Assembly: GCA_002433065.1 (NCBI GenBank)
Contig: DJHK01000049.1
Location: 4,467-32,004 of the forward strand
Length of the DNA: 27,538 bases
Origin: Chloroflexi bacterium UBA6622
Lineage (GTDB): Bacteria; Chloroflexota; UBA11872
Direction of reading: 5' to 3'
Shown: in pieces, positions 14,952 to 23,867 of the stretch
How positions within the stretch are numbered: position 1 is the stretch's first letter
Layout of the letters: every line of letters begins with the position of its first letter
Notes under the pieces: model-generated
Told to the model about the DNA's origin: nothing
Databases searched by the model: none
What the model saw: the letters and a program-made list of their open reading frames with translations, nothing else
Program-made: the position numbers and the translations under genes

Positions 14952-16784
14952 CTAGAGCGGCCATATCCAGGGCACCACAACGAGGGATGTGATCAAAATA
15001 AGGAGGGTGAGCGGACCACCGAGCTTTAGGAATTCCAGGAATCGGTATGCCCCCGTGTTGTAAACCAGAATGTTCGCCTGATGGCCGATAGGGGTGAGAA
15101 ACGCAGCAGAGCCAGCAATCGCCACCATCATCATTACAGGGTGTGGTGCTATACCACTACTTGCCGCAATACCGAGCGCCAAAGGAGCAATCAGGACCAC
15201 TGCTCCGGCATTAGACATGACCTGGGTGAGTAAAGCCGTCAGTAAGAATATTCCCGCTAACACTGGAAGCGCACCATAGGGACGCAACAAATCCCCAACG
15301 GTATCAGCGACCAAAACTGCAAGACCTGTCGATTGCATGGCATGCCCCAACGGAAGCAACGTCGCAATCAATATGAGCGTTCGCCACTCAACCGCTGCAT
15401 ACAATCGGTCGTACGGCAAAACTCGACACAGAATCATCAAGACAACCCCAAACATTCCGGCCACAGCGATATGGGCCACACCTGTCGCCGCCATACCAAT
15501 AGCGATCGCCAGGATCGCCACTGCTAACAACATGCGTGGTCGAGGCAAGACGACCCGGGGCCGCGTAGACAACATGATGAATTCACTCGATGTCTCGAGA
15601 TCAACAATTCGATCCCTGGGCATCCGCACCAACAGCGCATCACCTGGACGAATTCGGAGTCGGCGAATTGGAGTCCGCACACGAGTTCCCTGCCGCCATA
15701 CCCCCAACACCAAGCCTCCCAACCGGCTTCGAAAGCGAATATCGACAAGACTCCGTCCTCGCGACCCAAAGGACGGTCCGGCCACCAATTCGAGCACCAC
15801 ACTCATCTCGTCATCGACCAAGGTTTGTCCGGCCTGTCCCTCGACCGCAAACTCTAAATCCTCGGCCTCAACTAGCCGAAGAACGGCGTCACGTTCCCCT
15901 TCAACTAACAAAACATCGCCTACAAACACGGATTCGTGAGCTGACGGGAACCGTAGTCGGTGCCCATCACGAATAATCTCGGCAACTGAAACATCAAAAC
16001 GTCGCCCCCAACGTAAAGTCGTAAGCGCCTGACCAGCGATCCTTGCTGTTGAGGGAACCAACAGCTCGGCCAAGTACTCACGAGTTTGCGACACCTCCTC
16101 GGTAACGTTCGGACCGGAGCGATCAGGCAGAACCCTCCGCCCCACAGTCAAAAGATACACAAGGCCAACACCAAAAATCACGGCTCCAGTAGGCACAAAG
16201 TCAAACATCCCAAAGGGCTGGTATCCAGCGTCAGCCAAAGCCTCACTGGCAAGTAAATTAGGAGGCGTCCCGATCTGGGTCATAAGACCGCCTAGCAATG
16301 ATCCAAAAGCAAGCGGCATTAATAAACGAGAAGATCCAGTATCAGCCGCACGAGCCAAGCTAACTGCTGCTGGCAACAAAATAACCGTTGCAGCTATGTT
16401 ATTCATGAACGCCGACATCCCACCGACAACCAGCACAAGCAACGCGGTCACCACCGTAATTCGCGTACCGCCATAGCGTTCAATCGCAGCAGCAATAGCA
16501 GCTGGCACACCAGCTTCGACCATACCCGCGCTCATAATGAACATCGCACCAACAGTTACCACCGCAGGACTGGCAAACCCTGAAAACGCCTCCCCCGGGG
16601 TCACAACACCAGTCAATGCAAGCGTAAGCAACACGGTCACGCTCACACCTTCAGGGCGTATACGCTCGCTTGCAAACAGCACCAGCGCACCCACCACACA
16701 GCCGATCACTATCCAGCTATCAGATGTCAATGTCGTCAAAAGAACCGCAGGAACTTTCGCCTTAGGATACGCTCCTGTGATCAC
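14952..16784 (-). CDS. SLC13/DASS-family anion permease with TrkA-C (RCK_C) domains
   Basis: Sodium-coupled or related inner-membrane transporter, 610 aa. Two blocks of hydrophobic helices (about 24-205 and 420-610) flank a soluble middle part with two TrkA-C/RCK_C-like units, near 250-300 and 330-390. Hallmarks of the family are SAFMNNIAATVILLP, LMTQIGTPPNLLAS and, in the second half, SNAGAVVLIAPL and FLTPIGHQANILVYN; the two NNI/SNAG plus TP[P/I] pairs form the substrate site. Substrates in the family include dicarboxylates, sulfate and other anions; the sequence does not tell which. The GTG at 16784 is the longest start; the ribosome site is weak. It is divergent from the alcohol dehydrogenase with 33 bp between them. 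Confidence 0.9.
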   Translation of the reverse strand: MITGAYPKAKVPAVLLTTLTSDSWIVIGCVVGALVLFASERIRPEGVSVTVLLTLALTGVVTPGEAFSGFASPAVVTVGAMFIMSAGMVEAGVPAAIAAAIERYGGTRITVVTALLVLVVGGMSAFMNNIAATVILLPAAVSLARAADTGSSRLLMPLAFGSLLGGLMTQIGTPPNLLASEALADAGYQPFGMFDFVPTGAVIFGVGLVYLLTVGRRVLPDRSGPNVTEEVSQTREYLAELLVPSTARIAGQALTTLRWGRRFDVSVAEIIRDGHRLRFPSAHESVFVGDVLLVEGERDAVLRLVEAEDLEFAVEGQAGQTLVDDEMSVVLELVAGPSFGSRGRSLVDIRFRSRLGGLVLGVWRQGTRVRTPIRRLRIRPGDALLVRMPRDRIVDLETSSEFIMLSTRPRVVLPRPRMLLAVAILAIAIGMAATGVAHIAVAGMFGVVLMILCRVLPYDRLYAAVEWRTLILIATLLPLGHAMQSTGLAVLVADTVGDLLRPYGALPVLAGIFLLTALLTQVMSNAGAVVLIAPLALGIAASSGIAPHPVMMMVAIAGSAAFLTPIGHQANILVYNTGAYRFLEFLKLGGPLTLLILITSLVVVPWIWPL

Positions 16785-16817
16785 ATTCCCGAATTTTGTT
16801 CAACCGGAGCAGTATTA

Positions 16818-17933
16818 ATGGCTGACACGGGCATCGCCGCCACTTATCACGCACCCCAAACCCCTTTTGAGTTACGTGAGTACCCGGTACCCGATCCTCA
16901 AGCTGGTGCCGCGGTAATCAATATCTCGATAGCCAATATTTGCGGGTCGGATCTCCATTATTGGCGAGGTGACATTGACATCAAAAAAATGGGACGGCCG
17001 ACGCCGATGGCGCTTGGACATGAGGGCACCGGGACCATTGCCCGTCTGGGCTCCGGTGTGTCCACCGACACCCTGGGTAACAAACTGGCGGAGGGTGATC
17101 GTGTCGTGTTCCAATATTTCTATCCATGCATGCAGTGCCCCACCTGCCTTAAGGGACACACCTATGCCTGTCCGGTTCGGCAAGCCGACCGTGCAACGAG
17201 CTCGGATGAGTGGCCCCACTTCAAGGGAACATTTGCTGAGTATTACTACCTCCAACCCAACCACGCGATGTTCAAGGTTCCAGACTCGCTCACGGACGAC
17301 GAAGTCGCTGGCATTAACTGTGCCTTGTCCCAAGTGATATCCGGATTGGATCGGGCAGACCTAGCATTTGGTGAAACTGTAACGATCCAAGGTGCGGGAG
17401 GACTTGGAGTGTATGCAGCTGGAGTAGCCAAGATGCGTGGTGCATCTCGTGTTATTGCGATCGACGGAGTGGATGAACGGCTCGAACTAATCAAAGACTT
17501 TGGAGCTGATGACGTGATCGACATCAGGGAATACGAAACGCCGGAATCCAGGGTGAACGCAGTCCGCGACCTCACCAACGGGCTCGGCACGGACGTGACG
17601 CTCGAACTAGTGGGACATCCTGGTGTTGTTCGAGAGGGTCTCGATATGACGGCGCAGGGCGGCCGTTATCTCGAGATCGGAAACATTAACGTTGGTTGGG
17701 ATACCCAGTTCGACCCTTCAGTCATCGTGTTTAAGAGCATTTCAATGATTGGAATAGCCCACTATCGAGCTGAGGACTTAAAGAATGCCCTAGATTTCCT
17801 GATCGAATCGAAAGGCCGACTCCCATTTGACCGCGTTTTATCTCATCAGTTTCCACTGAGCAAAATTGATGAGGCCATGGAACAGCAAAACGCAGGTCAT
17901 ATCACCCGGGCTGCCTTGATACCTGGTAGCTAA
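16818..17933 (+). CDS. Zinc-dependent alcohol dehydrogenase (MDR family)
   Basis: Medium-chain dehydrogenase, 371 aa, that should oxidise an alcohol or polyol with NAD(P). Catalytic zinc ligands are Cys42 (ICGSD) and His68-Glu69 (GHE). The structural zinc is held by Cys104, Cys107, Cys110 and Cys118 (PCMQCPTC then YAC). The cofactor motif is GAGGLG in the second half. The start has GGAG nine bases upstream. It has the general look of threonine, sorbitol and related dehydrogenases; the substrate is not decided. The 33 bp gap to the divergent transporter gene suggests joint control and possibly a shared substrate route. Confidence 0.93.
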   Translation: MADTGIAATYHAPQTPFELREYPVPDPQAGAAVINISIANICGSDLHYWRGDIDIKKMGRPTPMALGHEGTGTIARLGSGVSTDTLGNKLAEGDRVVFQYFYPCMQCPTCLKGHTYACPVRQADRATSSDEWPHFKGTFAEYYYLQPNHAMFKVPDSLTDDEVAGINCALSQVISGLDRADLAFGETVTIQGAGGLGVYAAGVAKMRGASRVIAIDGVDERLELIKDFGADDVIDIREYETPESRVNAVRDLTNGLGTDVTLELVGHPGVVREGLDMTAQGGRYLEIGNINVGWDTQFDPSVIVFKSISMIGIAHYRAEDLKNALDFLIESKGRLPFDRVLSHQFPLSKIDEAMEQQNAGHITRAALIPGS

Positions 17934-18112
17934 ACCTCCATGTACATCGGACATGATTACAGCAACTGGGGCGAATGGCCGCGTAAATCGTTCCCTTTGG
18001 TTTACTCGTCCGTTCTCTGACCACCAGGAATCTGTTCCCATAAGATAATAATTTATCGATTCGGGCGCTAAGATGCAGCCGCTGGAATCGAGTGACTACG
18101 GAAGGATTTCCA

Positions 18113-18997
18113 ATGGAGGTATGGCAGGCCATTTGGAGCGGGTTTAACACGCCACTCTTTAGCCTCGGTGGAGATCCCATTACTCCCCTGAGCATCCTCG
18201 TCTTGATCATCATCATCCTGATGACATGGATCATCGCAGGACGTGCCCGCTGGATCCTTGAACGTCGGGTCAGCCAACTGACCGGGATGGACGAAGGAAC
18301 CTTGCATGCCATCGGCGCCCTGGTGCGCTACGGAATTTTGTTCATGGGATTCTTCGTGGGATTGCGGTCTGTTGGATTCCAACTTGACGCCGTCCTTGTT
18401 GTACTTGGTGCACTCGGTGTGGGCATTGGCTTTGGACTGCAAAATATTGCCAACAACTTCGTCTCCGGACTCATCCTGCTCGTAGAACGCCCGGTAAAGG
18501 TCGGAGACGTCGTCAACGTTGGCGGCGAACTCGGATCCGTTGAGCGGGTTGGCATTCGTGCTACAACCCTACGAAAGTTTGATCAGACGCAAGCGATCGT
18601 CCCCAACGGCGAACTTATATCTGCCACCGTAACGAACTGGACGCTCGATGATCGCCGGGCCCGTCTTGATTTCACGGTTGGCGTTGCCTACGGATCGGAT
18701 ACGAAACTCGTCGAAAATATTCTGCGGGAAGCCGTCTCTACCCATCCAAATGTACTAAGTGATCCTGAACCAAGAATCTTATTCGTCGAGTTCGGTGATT
18801 CCTCCCTCAACTTTCGGATCCTCGCCTACGTCAACGATTTGAGCGAACGACTCACCTCACTCAGCGATCTCCATTTCTCTATTGACACGGCTTTCCGTGA
18901 TCAACAAATTGAAATCCCATTCCCTCAGCGAGACCTGCACCTGCGGTCGATCGACGCAAATGTTTCGCTAGACGGAACATCTTCAACGACCGATTGA
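18113..18997 (+). CDS. Small-conductance mechanosensitive channel (MscS family)
   Basis: Inner-membrane channel that opens under membrane tension to release solutes after osmotic downshock. 294 aa from the ATG at 18113, which is preceded by GGAAGGA at seven bases; a GTG at 18092 would add seven residues but lacks such a site. Three membrane helices lie at about 25-43, 64-84 and 93-125. The pore helix motif GVGIGFGLQNIANNFVSGL (102-120) and the following ERPVKVGDVV are diagnostic. A beta domain (VPNGEL, TNWT) and an alpha/beta C-terminal domain follow, as in MscS. It stands alone between gaps of about 180 bp on each side. Confidence 0.95.
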   Translation: MEVWQAIWSGFNTPLFSLGGDPITPLSILVLIIIILMTWIIAGRARWILERRVSQLTGMDEGTLHAIGALVRYGILFMGFFVGLRSVGFQLDAVLVVLGALGVGIGFGLQNIANNFVSGLILLVERPVKVGDVVNVGGELGSVERVGIRATTLRKFDQTQAIVPNGELISATVTNWTLDDRRARLDFTVGVAYGSDTKLVENILREAVSTHPNVLSDPEPRILFVEFGDSSLNFRILAYVNDLSERLTSLSDLHFSIDTAFRDQQIEIPFPQRDLHLRSIDANVSLDGTSSTTD

Positions 18998-19109
18998 ACC
19001 GTGTTGTCGACATACCGTGAACTCTCTCTAGCAACCATGGAAAAGTTGAAATGCTTTGAACTACCTGCGCACGCCTGGGGTTACGCACCCGCTAGCTTGG
19101 ATCGATATG

Positions 19110-19125
19110 GTTACTACGCAGTAAC
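19110..19125. promoter_or_regulatory. Palindrome upstream of the ABC ATPase gene
   Basis: GTTACT-ACGC-AGTAAC is an inverted repeat with six-base perfect arms, 53 bp before the ATPase start. It would be a suitable operator site, possibly for the DtxR/MntR-type regulator encoded two genes on. The arms do not match a known MntR or DtxR box that I can recall. Confidence 0.3.
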
Positions 19126-19178
19126 AATGGAGCCATACTGTCGGTGAAGATTGCTCCAACCATCCCACGTCAAGTGAT

Positions 19179-20201
19179 ATGAGCTTAGCCCTCCGATGCA
19201 CAGATCTCACTCGAAGCTTTGGAAACATCGTTGCAGTCAATCAAGCCTCGTTGACGATCCAAAAAGGGACGGTCCTCGCTCTCCTCGGCCCAAGCGGGTG
19301 TGGGAAAACCACCCTCCTACGATTAATCGCAGGTCTGGATCGTCCGCATAAAGGAAGCGTTGAGATCGATGGAGCTCCTGTAGAAACTGAATCTGTGCAT
19401 ATCCCCCCTGAACGTCGGGAAGTCGGCCTTGTCTTCCAAGACTTCGCTCTGTTTCCTCACCTTTCGGTAGAGGCAAATATCAGCTTTGGACTGCCCCGAC
19501 ATAGCAAACCATCCATCCGGGTTAACGAAGTCTTACTGCAGGTCGGACTTGACGGCCTCAACCACCGAATGCCACACGAACTCTCAGGCGGCCAACAACA
19601 GCGGGTTGCACTAGCACGAGCCCTCGCCCCAAACCCTCGATTGATCATGTTGGATGAGCCATTTTCAAACCTAGACCCGGAACTCCGGGGCGGTGTACGA
19701 CAGGAAGTCAAAAAGGTCCTGTCTGATGCGGCCGCCACAGCAATCATTGTGACGCATGATCAAGAAGAAGCGCTAAGCCTCGCCGATGAAGTTGCGGTAA
19801 TGATGCACGGGCAAATCGTGCAACAAGCCTCGCCTGCCACGATCTATCGACGCCCCGCAACCCGGGAAGTTGCCCAGTTTGTTGGCGACATCAACGTCAT
19901 TGAAGGACGTGGGATCGGACGAGCAGTGGTATGTGACCTCGGAACAATATCGGTTGTCGACGAAGTTACCGGGCCAGTACATGTCCTGATCCGTCCAGAA
20001 GCACTACAACTCACACCGGATCAAGGCGGTCAAGCAACTCAGGTTGGGCGCATTTTTTTTGGTCGTGATCAAATGATCGAACTTGAGTTTGATTCTGGCT
20101 TGCGAATTTCGTCACGTGTCGGACCAACTTTTACCTTCGTCCCGGGAGAGCGAGTCCGAGTTCAACTGACTGGAGACGTTCTAGCCTTTCCCTCCACCTA
20201 G
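19179..20201 (+). CDS. ABC transporter ATP-binding protein, FbpC/PotA-like
   Basis: ATPase of an importer, 340 aa. Walker A GPSGCGKT at 37-44, Q-loop Gln87, signature SGGQQ at 136-140, Walker B LIMLDE at 155-160 and switch His193 are intact. The C-terminal third (from about 235) is a TOBE-like domain, as in the ferric-iron (FbpC), polyamine and sulfate importers. No permease or binding-protein gene is adjacent, so it must work with partners encoded elsewhere or with a general permease. The DtxR-type regulator begins 49 bp downstream on the same strand, which favours a metal (iron or manganese) as substrate. The start is preceded by only a weak ribosome site. Confidence 0.88.
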   Translation: MSLALRCTDLTRSFGNIVAVNQASLTIQKGTVLALLGPSGCGKTTLLRLIAGLDRPHKGSVEIDGAPVETESVHIPPERREVGLVFQDFALFPHLSVEANISFGLPRHSKPSIRVNEVLLQVGLDGLNHRMPHELSGGQQQRVALARALAPNPRLIMLDEPFSNLDPELRGGVRQEVKKVLSDAAATAIIVTHDQEEALSLADEVAVMMHGQIVQQASPATIYRRPATREVAQFVGDINVIEGRGIGRAVVCDLGTISVVDEVTGPVHVLIRPEALQLTPDQGGQATQVGRIFFGRDQMIELEFDSGLRISSRVGPTFTFVPGERVRVQLTGDVLAFPST

Positions 20202-20250
20202 GTCTGAACCCTCACAACCCTACTCTCCAGTCGTGGCAGAATGGTCTGTT

Positions 20251-20913
20251 ATGACCCTCTCTAACACCGTCGAAGACTATCTGTTGGCAATCTACGGGAT
20301 GCGAGCAGATGCTGAGGCTGTTATCAATGCCCGACTCGCAGAACGCTTGCACGTGGCACCACCAACCGTAACGGCTACCCTCGAGCGCATGGTTCGTGAT
20401 GGTCATATTTGGATTGATGACAACCACCAAGTTTTCCTCACATTAAGCGGGGAGCGATCCGCTGAGCGCCTAGCTCGCCGCCACCGACTCATCGAGCATT
20501 GGTTGATACGCACCCTTGGTTTGGGATGGGCCGACGTACACGAAGAAGCCGATCGACTTGAACATTCAGTGTCCGAAGAATTAACCGAGCACATTTCTGA
20601 ATCCCTCGGCCATCCCGCGACATGCCCTCACGGCCTACCAATTCCAGGGAACTATCCTGAGACCGATGTCAGCCAAATTATCAATCTAGGCCAAGTCGAA
20701 GCTGGCGCGGATGTCCGCATCGTTCGGCTCTCTGAAACTGCTGAGGATGATGGAGAGCTCCTGCATTATTTTGAGAACAAACAGCTGGTTCCAGGGCGAG
20801 TTATGCGTATAACTGAAACCACACCATCAGGGCATCTCGTCGTGGAGCTGGACGGCGCCACAGTGGTGATCGACGATAAGGTCGCCAGCAACCTGTGGGT
20901 GATGCGCGCCTGA
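20251..20913 (+). CDS. DtxR/MntR-family metal-dependent transcriptional regulator
   Basis: Metal-sensing repressor, 220 aa from the ATG at 20251; a GTG at 20233 is an alternative. An N-terminal winged helix (VEDYLLAIYGM, then LHVAPPTVTATLERMVRDG) is followed by the dimer/metal domain with RHRLIEHWL (His78, Glu82) and HEEADRLEH (97-105). GHPATCPHGLPIPG (120-133) is typical of the family, and a C-terminal FeoA/SH3-like domain covers about 145-220. At the position of DtxR Cys102 this protein has Asp101, with Glu104 and His105 following. An acidic residue there is the pattern of manganese-responsive MntR rather than iron-responsive DtxR/IdeR. It probably controls the ATPase gene just upstream. 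Confidence 0.92.
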   Translation: MTLSNTVEDYLLAIYGMRADAEAVINARLAERLHVAPPTVTATLERMVRDGHIWIDDNHQVFLTLSGERSAERLARRHRLIEHWLIRTLGLGWADVHEEADRLEHSVSEELTEHISESLGHPATCPHGLPIPGNYPETDVSQIINLGQVEAGADVRIVRLSETAEDDGELLHYFENKQLVPGRVMRITETTPSGHLVVELDGATVVIDDKVASNLWVMRA

Positions 20914-21132
20914 ATTTATCAAGCAACTTCGATATCAGGCACACCCAAAGTCGATGGACCACCCGAACTGATACTTGGTGTCCATGAGCCTTAGTTGCAT
21001 CAGCAATCAAAGGAACTTTCACAAGAACTCTTTTCGAGCGTATGCGGACGCGATAGGATCTCCATGCTGTAGTGAAGCAATCACACAGCGTGTGTAAACA
21101 CATTCCGTCCCACAGTAGGGGAGCTTTGCTTC

Positions 21133-21375
21133 ATGACGTATGTGATATGTGAACCGTGCATTGGCACCAAGGACGCCTCATGCGTGGACGTGTGCCCGGT
21201 GGACTGTATCCATACCACCGATGAAGCCGAGGTCTATTACATTGACCCGGACGAATGCATCGACTGCGGTGCTTGTGAGCCCGTGTGCCCCGTCACCGCC
21301 ATTTTCCCTGACTTTGATGTCCCTGAAGAATGGGCTAACTGGACGAAGGTAAACGCCGACTTTTTCACCGACTAG
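21133..21375 (+). CDS. fdxA: 7Fe ferredoxin ([3Fe-4S][4Fe-4S])
   Basis: Small electron carrier, 80 aa. Cys9, Cys17 and Cys21 (spacing C-x7-C-x3-CP) and Cys42, Cys45, Cys48 and Cys52 (C-x2-C-x2-C-x3-CP) follow the pattern of 7Fe ferredoxins such as Azotobacter FdI and mycobacterial FdxA. Cys6 and Cys25 are additional. The phrases CIGTKDASCVDVCP and IDPDECIDCGAC are typical. GGGGAG nine bases before the ATG is a good ribosome site. The redox partner is not shown by the context. The preceding 219-bp gap holds no other gene; it contains the short inverted repeat ACACA-GCG-TGTGT at 21083-21095, too short to assign. Confidence 0.94.
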   Translation: MTYVICEPCIGTKDASCVDVCPVDCIHTTDEAEVYYIDPDECIDCGACEPVCPVTAIFPDFDVPEEWANWTKVNADFFTD

Positions 21376-21400
21376 AACCAGCACCGACCAGACGTCACAC

Positions 21401-22771
21401 CTAGGAGTCTGAGCGAATCCCTTTCGGCATCGTGATCAGCGCAGAATACGCTGGCCTCGGAGATCCATCAGGACCAAGCACCCCAAACGGATACTTCTCG
21501 TCCTCTGGTCCGACGACCGACTGAAAATTCAAATTCCACACAAACGCGTGGGAAATGTATGGCGCGTCTTGCCGAACAAGACGAAAGGCATCAACAAGAA
21601 ACGTCGCCTGATCATCCTCGGAGTTGTCGCCTCCAAAACCATAGCCAGGGTCTGCATTTTTTGTTGACCACCCGAACTCAGTAAGCCAGATGGGCTTGTC
21701 CGAATCTCCATTTGCTTCCATAACCGCACGATGTTGGGTAAAGCGTTGGAAATAAAAACTCCCGTGGCCATTCCATCCTGCTCCGCGGGGCGTGCCAATC
21801 TCCTGGGTCGGTGCGTTGTTAAAACCTCCAGGATGCACACCCCACGCATCAAAGGATTCACGTACCAACCCTTCACGATAGGCGTACATCTCTTCAAGAA
21901 ATCGAACATCATCAATCGCCTGAATCTTTTGGTCAGGAATATCCACATCGCCAGCCGGTGTTAATGCCCCACCCACTGTGACCGCATCCCTATCAGCCTG
22001 CTTCACCCCCTGATGCCCGGCGTTCAATAGTTCAACAAACTCTCCAGCATTGAGCCGACCATACCCCCATTCCCTCGAAAGATTAGCCTCGTTCCACAAT
22101 TCATATGCTTGAACTCGTCCACGATACCGACCAGCAATTGCTGCCATGAAGTCCCTAAAATCAAGAGGGTCGCCAGGCGGTCCATGCGAACGATCCCCAA
22201 GTGCCCAATCCGGGGCCTGCACCACACTGAGCAAAATCTTCAGCCCAGCCCCACTAGCCGCAGCTACAACTTTGTCGAGTTCCCGCCAATCGAACCCGCC
22301 TTTTTCTATGGGCTCAGTCTGTCGCCATTCAACCTGCTGTTTTACCCAATCGAAACCAGCAGTCACGGTAGCTTTTGTTATCGCCCGGCGATCCTGGTTG
22401 TACATATGGACCTGAAATCCATATCCATCTAACCGTCGCAGACCATCATCAACATCAGCAGGAGGCGTTACAGCACCCGGCTTAGCCTTTGGTTGCGCAA
22501 TGGTAGTCACAGCAGAAGCCGACACTGAAGTCACCCGTACCGATTGCCCCGTGGCCGTCGGGACAGACGCTTCCTGAACAAGAGGAAATTCATTCGTCTG
22601 CACTGGGACCGTCGGCGTTGGAGTCAGATTTGATGATGATTCTTCGCCGCAGGCACTTAACACCCCCAGCGACCCAGCGACTAAAAGGAGCCTCCGCCTC
22701 GAAAGAATCCGAGCCCTCGTCACAGAATTGTCCGATGATGCACCACAAAACATCCGATCATGAAACCGCAT
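21401..22771 (-). CDS. Secreted glycoside hydrolase, GH39/GH5-like TIM barrel, lipoprotein
   Basis: Probable retaining glycosidase anchored outside the membrane. Starting at the ATG at 22771 it has 456 aa. The signal region has SRRRLLL, which resembles a Tat motif, and the lipobox VLSAC with Cys41. A Ser/Thr/Pro-rich linker of about 60 residues follows, then a barrel. AYELWNEANLS holds the likely acid/base Glu228 and IWLTEFGW the likely nucleophile Glu365, as in clan GH-A (beta-xylosidase-like GH39). The substrate is not predictable. Start is uncertain: the frame is open to a GTG at 22822, and an ATG at 22753 or GTG at 22723 would also keep the signal; none has a strong ribosome site. It is convergent with the ferredoxin gene, 25 bp away. 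Confidence 0.85.
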   Translation of the reverse strand: MRFHDRMFCGASSDNSVTRARILSRRRLLLVAGSLGVLSACGEESSSNLTPTPTVPVQTNEFPLVQEASVPTATGQSVRVTSVSASAVTTIAQPKAKPGAVTPPADVDDGLRRLDGYGFQVHMYNQDRRAITKATVTAGFDWVKQQVEWRQTEPIEKGGFDWRELDKVVAAASGAGLKILLSVVQAPDWALGDRSHGPPGDPLDFRDFMAAIAGRYRGRVQAYELWNEANLSREWGYGRLNAGEFVELLNAGHQGVKQADRDAVTVGGALTPAGDVDIPDQKIQAIDDVRFLEEMYAYREGLVRESFDAWGVHPGGFNNAPTQEIGTPRGAGWNGHGSFYFQRFTQHRAVMEANGDSDKPIWLTEFGWSTKNADPGYGFGGDNSEDDQATFLVDAFRLVRQDAPYISHAFVWNLNFQSVVGPEDEKYPFGVLGPDGSPRPAYSALITMPKGIRSDS

Positions 22772-22897
22772 TGGGTGAAATGTATCCTTGTGTCGTAGCC
22801 TATCGAATGTTATCAACGACACAAGTAGTTACGTACATGCGATGCGTTTGTTCGCTCGCTACGCTACCGGGGTAGATACCCGAAGGGATCTCGGTTC

Positions 22898-23782
22898 ATG
22901 GGTACTGGCACAAATAGAGTAGGAAATAGCGCGGTTGGCCTTGTCGTCATCGCCATCGCTGGCGCCATCGTGTTGGCTATGTTCAGCGTTCGATTTGTCA
23001 ACGTTGGTGAAGTCGGAGTCCTCCACACCTTCGGGGTCGTTGATCCCGTACCCAAACCTGAAGGCCTTCTACTCAAGACACCGTGGGCCAGCTTAGAAAC
23101 TCTGAGTGTCCGAACACAGCAACTGACCATGAGTTCTCGAAGCGAGGATTCAGGCCCAAGTGCCACCGACCAAACCGTCCGAACCCTGACATCTGAAGGG
23201 TTGTCAGTCGGACTCGATATCACGACCCTGTTCCGCCTCGAATTTGCCAAAGCTCCCGATCTCTTCCAGAAAATCGGCCCCAACTACGTAGAAATCGTGG
23301 TCCGCCCAGCCATCCGTGACGCCATTCGTGACGTCGTCGGTGGATTTGTCGCGGAAGCGCTGTATACAACTGCACGAACCGAAGTTGCAAACCAAATCGA
23401 GCAACAACTGGGTGACCTGCTGAAAGATCGTGGGGTCTTGATCGAAAGTGTCCTGCTCCGTGACGTTGACCTGCCTCAACAAATTACTGACGCGATCGAG
23501 CGAAAAATCGCAGCTGAGCAGTCGATCCAAGAACGCAAATTCCGCGTTCAGGAAGCTGCTGAAGAAGCCAATCGACGTGTCGAGGAAGCCAACGGTATTG
23601 CAAAAGCCAATGAACTCATCAATGCATCGCTCACCGCAGCCGTACTACAGGACAAGTACATCTCCGCGTTACGCGACATGGACTCGGGAAGCGTAGTCTA
23701 CGTACCCACTAACCCGGAAAGCGGCCTACCCGTAATCCTCGGTACGCCAGGCATCGGGGCAGGCGGCGCCCCATCTAAATAA
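22898..23782 (+). CDS. SPFH/Band 7 (prohibitin-like) membrane protein
   Basis: Membrane-anchored scaffold protein of the stomatin/prohibitin/flotillin superfamily, 294 aa. One N-terminal membrane helix at about 12-30 is followed directly by the SPFH domain (VNVGEVGVLHTFGVVDP, then PGLLLK-like entry, to about residue 190). A helical, Glu/Ala-rich coiled-coil segment lies at about 195-245. VVRPAIRDAIRDVVGGF and SVLLRDVDLPQQITDAIE are typical prohibitin phrases. Such proteins form rings that often surround the membrane protease FtsH; no ftsH or nfeD gene is adjacent. GAAGGGA nine bases before the ATG supports the start. A hairpin follows the stop codon. Confidence 0.92.
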   Translation: MGTGTNRVGNSAVGLVVIAIAGAIVLAMFSVRFVNVGEVGVLHTFGVVDPVPKPEGLLLKTPWASLETLSVRTQQLTMSSRSEDSGPSATDQTVRTLTSEGLSVGLDITTLFRLEFAKAPDLFQKIGPNYVEIVVRPAIRDAIRDVVGGFVAEALYTTARTEVANQIEQQLGDLLKDRGVLIESVLLRDVDLPQQITDAIERKIAAEQSIQERKFRVQEAAEEANRRVEEANGIAKANELINASLTAAVLQDKYISALRDMDSGSVVYVPTNPESGLPVILGTPGIGAGGAPSK

Positions 23783-23786
23783 TCGC

Positions 23787-23825
23787 AAGACGAATCCACC
23801 ATCCACACAATGGTGGATTCGTCTT
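23787..23825 (+). terminator. Strong hairpin after the SPFH gene
   Basis: A perfect 16-bp stem (AAGACGAATCCACCAT pairing 23787-23802 with 23810-23825) encloses a seven-base loop, four bases after the stop codon. No T-run follows, only TT inside the stem end and then GGGG. It probably acts as a terminator or as an mRNA 3'-end stabiliser, and separates the gene from the tRNA pair. Confidence 0.65.
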
Positions 23826-23867
23826 GGGGTACGATGACGCACCTGACTCGGGCGGACGCCTGCTGTC

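Noticed and set aside
15337..15939. 200-codon plus-strand frame inside the transporter gene
   Set aside because: Antisense to the clear SLC13 protein; low-information sequence with no motif.
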